From positions 55,918,275 through 55,982,274 of the forward strand of contig CM068377.1 of the NCBI GenBank assembly GCA_034770075.1: 64,000 nt of DNA, read 5' to 3'. Shown in pieces: positions 56,191-64,000 of the stretch. Position 1 is the stretch's first letter. Each line of letters opens with the position of its first letter. Origin of the DNA: Aralia elata. Lineage: Eukaryota; Streptophyta; Magnoliopsida; Apiales; Araliaceae. The notes beneath the pieces are model-generated. The model was given only the letters and a program-made list of their open reading frames with translations, made no database searches and was not told the origin of the DNA. Position numbers and translations under genes: made by a program.

Positions 56191-57683
56191 ATCTGCTGCC
56201 CCATCATGTCGATACGATCCAATAAAGCAGTGGCTCGGTTGACAGTTTCAGAGTGAGCATCTATGACTGCCCTGGTCTGAAATACAATGGCTTCTCTGTC
56301 AGCAATGGCAGCGTCTCTAGCCAGAATGGCATCATCTCTCTCAACAAGAGCGGCATCCCTCTCAGCCTCAGTAGTAATCAAGGCCAGACGGAGTCGGGTA
56401 TCCTCAGTAACCCGACTAGGGGCAGAATCCGCTGAGATGGAATGATCTGTGGTATCATCTGGAAAAATCACTCCAGAGTCATCAAAAGCCCCAGTCTGGC
56501 TCAAACCAACCATATCCGAGTCTCCGCGCAACTATTGCACATAAGCGAACGTCTGGATGGGGCAACTCTCACTGTACTCAGCAAGGATCCTGCGAGACCA
56601 GAGATCATATATCCGCAGTAGATCTCTCTCTGTCTGGGATGATATAAGGAACCGGTAGGCGGCTGCGCCCGTGAAAGGGTGAAAATCCTGTGTCTGATCA
56701 AACTGCCCTGTAACCGCCAAAGGATGATAAGTCGTCACGCCTCTCAAGCCAGCAATAGGGATGAAATCCAGGTTGGGCACGTGAGTCAAAAAGCTCATAA
56801 AGGAGCAATAACCTGAGTAGATCAGGAGATGAAAAGGATCCTCAATAACTGACAAAAATGCTATCCAGGAGGCTGCATCAGTACAACTCACAGGACGAAA
56901 CGAAAACTGCGTGGCTATGTCTTGACTGAAGCAAAACCCTTGGCGACGGAAATGGCCGATGGGACTAAGATGACTCATAAACCATACATACAACAAAGTC
57001 GAGCTCCCTCTGAATACTCTGCCTCGGAAAGACTGACAATATGAGGCGGACATATAGGTGTCTGCCAGTATCATGGGAATGATGGTGTGATCCTCCTGGA
57101 GGGCTCTAACGGCCGCAGTGACTCGCATATCCAACAGATCGGGTCCGGCGGGCAGATACAAAACTGAGATGACACAGGCCATCAAAATGTCTACCCTCAA
57201 AGCGCCCCAGCGCTCCTCAGATACGGAAAAGTCACCAGAGAATAGACGAAAACTGTCAGGTGAGCCGAATCGGTCAAGCAAGAAATGAAGGGGAACCAGA
57301 TGGTCTGATGTGATCACCGATAGCAGAGCTGTCCTCCGCAACCCAGTGAAAGTCAAGAACTGATGGCGCATAGAACCAGCTGTGACCCTGGCACAAGGAC
57401 CATCCAAAGGCAGGCCGGTAAAGCGAGCATACTCCTCGAGAGTGGGGGTCAGATCCACTGTGCCTAATCTGAACACCTGACGGGCAGGGGCCTAATAGCT
57501 CAGAATACCCTCCACAAAGCCCGCTGGCACCTGAAAGGATAATAAGGACTGAGAATGTCCCAAAAGACCATCTGCGATAATCCTCTCGGCCGGCGATAAA
57601 CTGACCAACCAGCGGAGGAGTCTGCCGACCAACCCCGTGGGAGGAATGGGATCCAAACGTACCACGACATCTGATGACGACAT

Positions 57684-57895
57684 CTGTGAAAAATAGTATC
57701 AAAAGACTATGCAGGGGTCATTATCTATCCATAAATGAAAGGCATGCATCGTACAGTTAACCATAGAGCAATTGAATTTCATAAAGATAAAAACTGTGCA
57801 TAAATAAACAAATGAGTTCAATACATAGTACATGAAATAATAAAAAAATAAAATCTAAACAAGTTCAGGTACAAAAGGCCCTATCCTAGCCTAAT
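57684..57895 (-). other. Probable intron/intergenic segment between the antisense genes, copy 2
   Basis: Collinear with 9604-9821. A T-rich tract plus CACAG lies just before the DUF7745-like ATG. No convincing donor was found. Confidence 0.45.
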
Positions 57896-60800
57896 CTAGT
57901 CAAAGGTGAGGTCATCTAAGAAGGCAGGATCCTCGAACTGATCCCCTGGAGTCGTCGATGACGGAGGCCCAAAGTTCATATCAGGGATATATGGCTGCGC
58001 CGGGGCATCAGATGAGCTCGGGCCTGTGTCAAAACCCATACTGTCAGGGTCATACGCGTAAGCATCCTCTGGGGTCCTGCCCAACACCCGAAGATACAAC
58101 AACAGCTGCTCCACCTGGCGGGTCAGAGTGTCGATCTGCTCAGCATGAGTGGGACACCAAACGCAAGCAGCCCAATCGGTCATCATCACCGAGTCGGGGA
58201 CCATATCTCCGAGAAAGAATGTGGCCCGGGTCTGAGGACCGATAGTGCGGGGCACCCACCAAATGCGAAAGGCCTCGCTCGTGCTGGGACCCGAAGTTAG
58301 TGTCTGGCCATCCTCCCCCGCAAGCATAATCTTCGAAGGCTGAGAATCCAACGGTCAGGAGGTGGTGAAGGGAAGGGAGTGCGGAATGCGGATCTCTCCA
58401 GTAACGCATCTGAATGCGCGCTCTCCCAGGTACATCACCCAGCCCCCGACGCTCTGCAGAGTAAGGCGGCGGGTGGAAAGCACGAACTCTAGGCCGGAAG
58501 GTTACCCATCTATGAAACCCACGACCAGATGCTCAGAAAGATAAGGCGTCCAGACGACCTCTGCAGCAGTGATCAGCTCCAGCTGAATGCGGCAATGGGC
58601 AAAACTGCTAGACACCGGGACCTCCTCCAGGGTGCTGTGGTGCCATCGCCGACCCCGGAGATAGGTATCCAGACTGAGGGTAGTGACAGGCCGCAGACAA
58701 GGAAGACGCTCGTAGGCCCAGAACTGTGAACAGAAACAAGGCAAGGCATGAGTAACCGTCAAATGCAGAAAAGAGAAATGAAATGAAGGGAAGTACAGTA
58801 AGAAAAGAGGAAGAGAGGGTGTAACGATCGGGAATATTAGATTTCCTTGTAACCCGAGTTATGTATGAATAAAATGAATTTGTATTTTCATTTATATTAT
58901 TATGTGTTATGTGCTCAAAGTTGTGTTGTAGCCTAGATAATGTGCATGTATTAAATGTTATGTGTTGTTGTGTCGTTAGAGTGAATAAATCGATTTTGCA
59001 AAAAATTCATAAAATCACTATTAGCGGGACCCGCTTCCCGAGGAACTATTCACGATCACTATTCACACCCGAACTTTTTCGTCTATTTCGATTTTTATTC
59101 ATTTAGATAAGGCATATATGCTGAGGAATAATTTTTCCAAGTGTCAGAAATTTTATTGGAGCTGATACGTGATTTAATCCGTATCCGAAATGTATAGTAT
59201 GGGTGTTCCGAGTAAATGGACAAATCCCATAATAAATATTTTTATGTGTCCCAATAATTTATGGGAGTACCCATTTTAATTTTGGGTAGAATTATTTACC
59301 AAATTTGGTACAAAAGTGGGAATATTCGGGTATATTTATCTGTATATTCGAATTAATTGGTGAGACATTTAAGCCTCAAACCAATTGGGGGAGGCCACGT
59401 GTATATTGAGAGCCAATTGGGGGGGAAAGGAATAAACATGCACAGTACACAATTCATGGGGCTGTTAACACTTTGCCTAAATAACGTTTCCAATGGCTCG
59501 GGTAAACCATTTTCTGCATATCCATACATTCTATATGCTCCCGAAGCATTCTTCTTATCTCCCTCAGCTCATTCTCCTCCTCCATTCTAGCCATACCCAA
59601 CTGTTAGCAACTTAAGAGGGAGAGAGAGTTATTTTGCTAAGCAAGAAGTTCACTGCAGTTAGAGGGAGAGTAAGTGTGCGTGTGTGTTTGTGTGTGTGCA
59701 GCAAGGACGTAGAAGGCAAGCAAGGATAAGAGGAAGGGAGGCTTCAGCAGAAACGAGCAAGGAGAAGAGCAACCTAGCAAGTCATCTCAACCTACCCAAA
59801 GCTAACAAGGAGAGGTAATCAAACTACAACCCATTTCTTCTCCATTGGAGTTTTCATGAGTTTTTTTTGGCTTTCATGCTTGCGGGTTGGATTTTGTTAA
59901 TTTTTGTTGTTGTTGGTTGTGTTGAATCTATCATGGAGGTTCTTAAGAAGCTATATAAACCATTAACACCTTCAAAGTGAAACAAAAACAAAGAATGGTT
60001 CGGACCCAAGCTTAAGGAGGAAGATAATGGACATTAATGGACTGTTTGGACCTTCGGACAATTAGAGGAGTATAAAGCCTAGATGTTGTGATTATTATGA
60101 TGGTTTGTTGTTGGAATATTGTACTTCTATCAGTTGTGAAGATATACCAATTTGAATGAACTAAAATGATGCTAAAATGAAGTCACAGTAGCCATTTGTG
60201 TGAGATATTTCATGGTTGCGAAAAACAGAGCATGCAGTTTATGTTTTAGCTCAGGATTTGGTCATGTTAATGATTATGGGTAGTCCTGAATTTGTGATAT
60301 GTTGTAGCCTTGTGTCTTAGGAATCCATAGAGTCCGTAAGGGATGAAATTGATCGAGTTTAGGGGGAGATATAGCAGCTGGAGCAAGGCGAGGTATGACT
60401 ATATCGCTGCTTGCAGGAACAGCAGTTCGCTATTGCAACTGTTACTGCATGGCGACTGGTCCGGGTCGGGTCGGGCCAGACTGGGTCGGGTCGGCCGAAT
60501 CGGGTCGGACCCAGTAAATTTTCCCGTGGGTCTAAAACTTATATTTTTGTACAAAATGATTAAAAACGCTTATATCTTGTTAAAGCTTTATGTGCTTAAT
60601 TTATACCCGTGTCGACCTAAACGATGTTGTCCTAAGGCGTAAATTGAATTAACGGATTACAAATTACGCTTGGAGACCCCCGACTGGGTAAGCGTAGTGG
60701 CAATCAATGTATTTTAAGGATGTGATGACTGTAATGAACCTAGTCCTTATGTGACTAATATTTATGGTGATTTTAATGAACTATGTAGGGTATATTTGAC

Positions 60801-63143
60801 GGACGATTAACGTCAAGATATTAACGCACGTGCAAGGCAAGTTCCTTACTCAACCTTTATTTAATTGTGCGAGTTTTCCTTAACTCATTGATCTATCGAG
60901 CAAGTCTCCTATCTTATTCAAGTTATTATTGTGCAAGCTTACTTTCCCTACTCAAATTTATATTCGAGCAAATATTATTTATTGGGCAAGCTTTTTGAGT
61001 TTCTTGACTCCGTTCAAGTTACTTATCGATTTAGCAATTATTGTGCTAGTATTCATACTTTTATTCAAGTACTGTAATGAAAGCCCATTTCATGCAGTGT
61101 TATATACTGTGTGATTCCAAAGATTAGGAATTGTTATTCATTCAAGATATTATTGATGTTATTATACATGCTGTTGAACCTTAAAGTTCTTTATTCCATA
61201 AACTGTTTGAAAGTTATGTCAAAGCTAATTGCTTCAGCTCGACACTTATTGATTTGTTTATTAAAATGAGGTTAAGTCCTCCAACTATTATTATTATTAA
61301 GTAAAGTTGTCCGATCAAATTGCTTTGGTCCGGACTCCCATGTAAAGCTGAGAAGAACAACCCTCATAGTAGGGGAAATTGTATAAACGTCGGGAAACCG
61401 ACACGCGCGTAAATGGAAAATGTAAGGCTTATGCATAACGCTAGGTATTTTAGGCTGATCACCTATTGTACCAGTTTTGTGGATTATCGGATGAATTTCC
61501 AGTAATTCTAGAATAGAGTTCTGTGCCTTGGTGCACCCTCAGTATTGAATAGTTCCCTTCTTCGGGAAACTTTGAAATCCTTGGATACTTCAGAAATCCT
61601 TCGGTCCTTAGCGACCACTATAACGGTGATAAAAAGAAGTTGTTTATTTCCTTGGTTCAGATAAATTTTTACTCTTGTGAGCTATAAAGTTATTCATGTG
61701 ACTATTCATTGCTATTATACTTGTGGGGAAAATTGTTGCTCACCCCTTGCTTTCCTTAAAAACATTTCAGTTAGTGCGGCACGTGGCGAGAGCTCAGGAA
61801 AAGATAAGGGAAAGGGGAAAGCTACGGAGTAGTTGTAATTTGTTGTTCTAGAATTACCATTTGTATTAAATTTATTATTGACGTCGTGTATTAAGACATA
61901 TTTACCCTTATGTATTATGTTATGTTTTGTTGTAGCCTTGGTTTCGAGACTTGGGACAGGGTTATTTATGCTATATCAATGTAAATATTCCTTTATTCCG
62001 CTATAAGTTATCGATTGTATAATTCTTGTGTTAGATAGTGATGAACCAGGTCCGTGGCTCAGGTGACCCGGATTTGGGGGCGTCACAGAGGGCTCACCCG
62101 CAAGAAGTGGTAAAAGCCGAGCCAAGCATCTGTCTGTCCCTCCGAACGTAGACGAAGACCATAGAGGAAATAAGCGAAGGTGAAGGACCCCCAATCATAG
62201 TCGCCAATCCGGTCCACATCCCTGACAGCTCCGACGACGCTGAAATGAATGGTAGAGGAGTTGTTCCCTAGGAAACAACCCCTCATGATGGTCAGGAACA
62301 GGTGCCGGAGCAGAATGTCCCGAGTAGCCCGATCTGCAGGGAAGGGCGTCGCATATATGCCTCCAACCGCGTCCACAGCCAAAGCTCCAGACCGAATGCT
62401 GCGGGCCTTAAAGACCCGGTCATCGAGGGCGAAACCCAACAAGGCTCGGACCTCCGCTGGAGTAATGTCAAGATCCAGAGGGACGCGGGATCCAGTGAAC
62501 TCGATACCCGTGATGTACCTCCAGTCCCAGGGAGTCAGCACGACCTCACAGTCCAAAAGGTGAAGGAACTGGGTCTGGTGAAACCATCTCTCGGACAGAG
62601 CCCTCATATAACCCCAGGGGCACTGACGGGGAATGATGGTGAAGAAGTGACGAAAACCCCAAGCATCCACCACTGCGCAGTAATCGCTGTGCAAGGCCGT
62701 GTAGAGGGAGTAAATGTTAAACCAGTTACCCCTCGGCTGAGTAAACTCGAGCACCTGTGGCAATCACTAATGGGTCATTCCAGATACGAACAGAAATTGA
62801 GAAATTGAGAATAAATTCAGAGCAGAATTGAATATACCTCATTAGCAACGAGAGATGCTGAGGGGTGACGACTGAGATCCCGACCCAATAGATCGGATAT
62901 CTGCACAGAGGCACCAGATAGGGCGCGATGAGGAGATGAAGCTGGTGTGCTGGAGGATGGCCCCACTATCGCAACGTCCGGAAGAGCAGCCTCCTCAACA
63001 TCGGGATGGCCAGGCCGGATGATAGCCTCCGCCAATCGGCGAGCCTGGCGAGTCCGAGGCAAAGCAGGAGCGGGTGCAACCCTACGGTAGCGAACGCCCG
63101 AGGTCCGAGACGCAGTGGAGCTACTAGGAGTGTCAGGATCCAT
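57896..63143 (-). pseudogene. PMD gene, copy 2, with a solo LTR in intron 2
   Basis: Exon 1 is 63143-62838, exon 2 is 62754-62098, exon 3 is 58723-57896. Intron 1 (62755-62837) is 83 bp. Intron 2 (58724-62097) becomes exactly 101 bp when the solo LTR and one target duplication are removed, the same as in copy 1. All junctions are GT...AG, phase 0. Exon 2 is about 90% identical in protein to copy 1 by eye. Nonsense codons in exon 3: TAA 58502-58504 and TGA 58355-58357, at positions that are sense in copy 1. The C-terminal stop is TAG 57896-57898. Function as for copy 1: PMD family, role in the element unknown. Confidence 0.75.
58820..62087 (+). mobile_element. Del/Tekay-type solo LTR (TSD GAGGG)
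   Basis: 3268 bp, TGTAACGATC ... GGCGTCACA. GAGGG is duplicated at 58815-58819 and 62088-62092. It is the same family as the broken LTR of the backbone element, so this family was active both before and after Tat copy 2 inserted. It contains a (GT)n run near 59677 and a (GGGTC)n-like GC patch at 60457-60515. Short ORFs inside are not supported as genes. Confidence 0.93.
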
Positions 63144-63145
63144 TG

Positions 63146-63604
63146 CTGGAATAGAACAAGGCGAAGAGGAAGGTAAATTCTATTTTGAATTATGTCACAA
63201 ATATTCTAATTCCCTATCATCATCATAGAATTAATGCAGCATGATGCATGTTTACAAAAAAAAAAAAAAAATCGGCAGAGTTTCGTCTATAAAATGGACA
63301 TCCCATGCATAGCCAAGCATGTTTTCAATTAATCCAGGCCACAACAGATCAAAATTGCATCCATATGGATAATTGCAACATGAAAAAGACCATAATGCAT
63401 GATTTTCTTTCAAAAAGAAACAACAGATATGTGGGACCGCATCATTAGCATAAAATATGACTTGAGCAGTTGATACATAGCATATACATGCAATAATACA
63501 TGGCATAGCATTTCAAAGCATACATTTATATCTCTAAGCATGCAAAATAGCCAATGTATAGCAAAACATTGACGAAATTGGAAAACAATAGGTCAAAGTG
63601 TTAC
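63146..63604 (-). other. 5'-UTR intron of PMD copy 2
   Basis: Donor CTACAG|GTAACA (intron starts 63604 on the minus strand) and acceptor TTCCAG at 63146, two bases before the ATG. 459 bp, AT-rich, collinear with copy 1. Confidence 0.6.
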
Positions 63605-63904
63605 CTGTAGCGCGTAGATCGATCTAACCGGAGCGGTTTTTGCGAGAATATTGGAAAACTCGGCAAAAGGGACGTGCAAAGGTGTGAAAATCGTGTGGGG
63701 TACGAATGAAAGTGACAGATCTGGGAAGCGGCTGGCCGCTTAAAATCCCGATCTTGGCCGCAGATCAATCTGCGGCTGGGCCCAGTGCTCCCCGCCTCGT
63801 CCAATGCAAGCTTAATCGATTCTAAGGCTAGTTTGACTCATAATGCGGTAATAAAATACGAGATTTTGATGAATTGGGTGTCGAACACGACTTCTCAAAT
63901 CGAC
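63605..63904 (-). promoter_or_regulatory. Putative first exon and promoter of PMD copy 2, with two dyads
   Basis: The non-coding exon ends at 63605 (minus strand). Upstream lie AAGCGGC-TG-GCCGCTT (63726-63741) and GCCGCAGAT-CA-ATCTGCGGC (63757-63776), the latter the same dyad as in the LTR U3. No TATA box is evident. Transcript start and promoter role are inference. Confidence 0.5.
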
Positions 63905-64000
63905 CGAGCGACCGGAGACGAGACCCGACACTCACAGGACGATCGACCGGATACGAGACCCGGTGATTACGAGATGGGTGACCGGATATGAGACCAGGCC
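63905..64000. repeat. Start of the 35-bp CCGG-core array of Tat copy 2
   Basis: Cores of the type CCGGATACGAGACCCGG lie at about 63911, 63946 and 63981, with a 35-bp period. It continues past the window edge. Confidence 0.85.

Larger units (their letters stand above)
54364..57683 (-). pseudogene. DUF7745-like coiled-coil gene, copy 2, split by a solo LTR
   Basis: ATG at 57683 directly follows a splice-acceptor-like run ending CACAG. The frame continues to 56191, is interrupted by the solo LTR (54442-56190 plus one 5-bp duplication), and resumes at 54441 in the right frame to TAG 54364-54366. Nonsense codons: TAG 57492-57494 and TAG 56532-56534, both Trp (TGG) in copy 1. The copy 1 stop site (8554) is an intact CAG here. 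The coiled-coil repeats are present with small changes. Protein similarity to copy 1 is high over the whole length. Confidence 0.72.
44205..64000 (+). mobile_element. Tat-lineage LTR retrotransposon (copy 2), with two solo-LTR insertions, right end outside window
   Basis: 5' LTR 44205-46323, PBS 46326, leader, gag-protease 47109-50211, probable intron, pol 50375-53848, spacer, antisense DUF7745-like gene (54364-57683) and PMD gene (57896-63143), then the start of the 35-bp array at the window end. The insertion point is inside the backbone pol: AGTGT (44200-44204) is the left half of the expected 5-bp duplication. Solo LTRs at 54442-56190 and 58820-62087 came later. Confidence 0.9.

Noticed and set aside
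59357..62194. Short ORFs inside the 58820-62087 segment
   Set aside because: The segment is a solo LTR with clean target duplications; the ORFs have no recognisable domains.

Overview
This is plant nuclear DNA, almost certainly from a gene-poor, heterochromatic part of an angiosperm genome. No host gene is recognisable. Nearly every base can be assigned to nested LTR retrotransposons or to tandem repeats that come from them. The plant assignment rests on Tat-type Ty3/gypsy polyproteins with two RNase H domains, plant mobile domain (PMD) ORFs, a Del/Tekay-type gypsy element and a Ty1/copia element with a Met-tRNA-type primer site. I cannot name the species.

Left part, 1-14339: the 3' end of one Tat element (tandem repeats 1-1092, diverged repeats, polypurine tract) runs straight into an LTR (1662-3707). 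That LTR is also the 5' LTR of a second Tat element (1662-14339). This element has lost gag and protease but keeps a 1038-codon pol ORF with RT, RNase H, a second RNase H and integrase. Downstream, on the opposite strand, it carries two extra genes: a spliced PMD gene (9822-11795) and a DUF7745-like coiled-coil gene (8038-9603). A short satellite-like array and a 5'-truncated LTR close the element. The right LTR end abuts a truncated copia LTR on the minus strand.

Middle, 14340-44204: a degenerate Del/Tekay-type gypsy element (plus strand) forms the backbone. Its 5' LTR is split into three pieces (about 19100-19774, 31024-32201, 39406-40811). Inside it sit (a) a solo LTR of family 'S' (19775-31023, TSD GAGAG), which itself holds a complete copia element (19805-28830, TSD TTTGG) with almost identical LTRs but a dead interior, and (b) a minus-strand non-coding element 'E' with two long LTRs (32202 to about 39405). 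The gag-pol of the backbone (41675-44204) is cut at 44204 by the next Tat element.

Right part, 44205-64000: a second full-architecture Tat element has its LTR, leader, gag-protease, a probable short intron, pol, then the antisense DUF7745-like and PMD genes, and runs out of the window in its tandem array. It has been hit by an S solo LTR (54442-56190, TSD ATCTG) inside the DUF7745 gene and by a Del/Tekay-type solo LTR (58820-62087, TSD GAGGG) inside a PMD intron. Its ORFs carry several nonsense and frameshift mutations.

The most interesting layer is the accessory system of the Tat family: an antisense, intron-containing PMD plus DUF7745 gene pair present in two diverged copies with preserved splice sites; a 20-bp dyad shared by the LTR U3 and by the upstream region of the antisense gene; and a 3' tandem array built of 35-bp units around a 17-bp CCGG-bounded core, which looks like a satellite being born.
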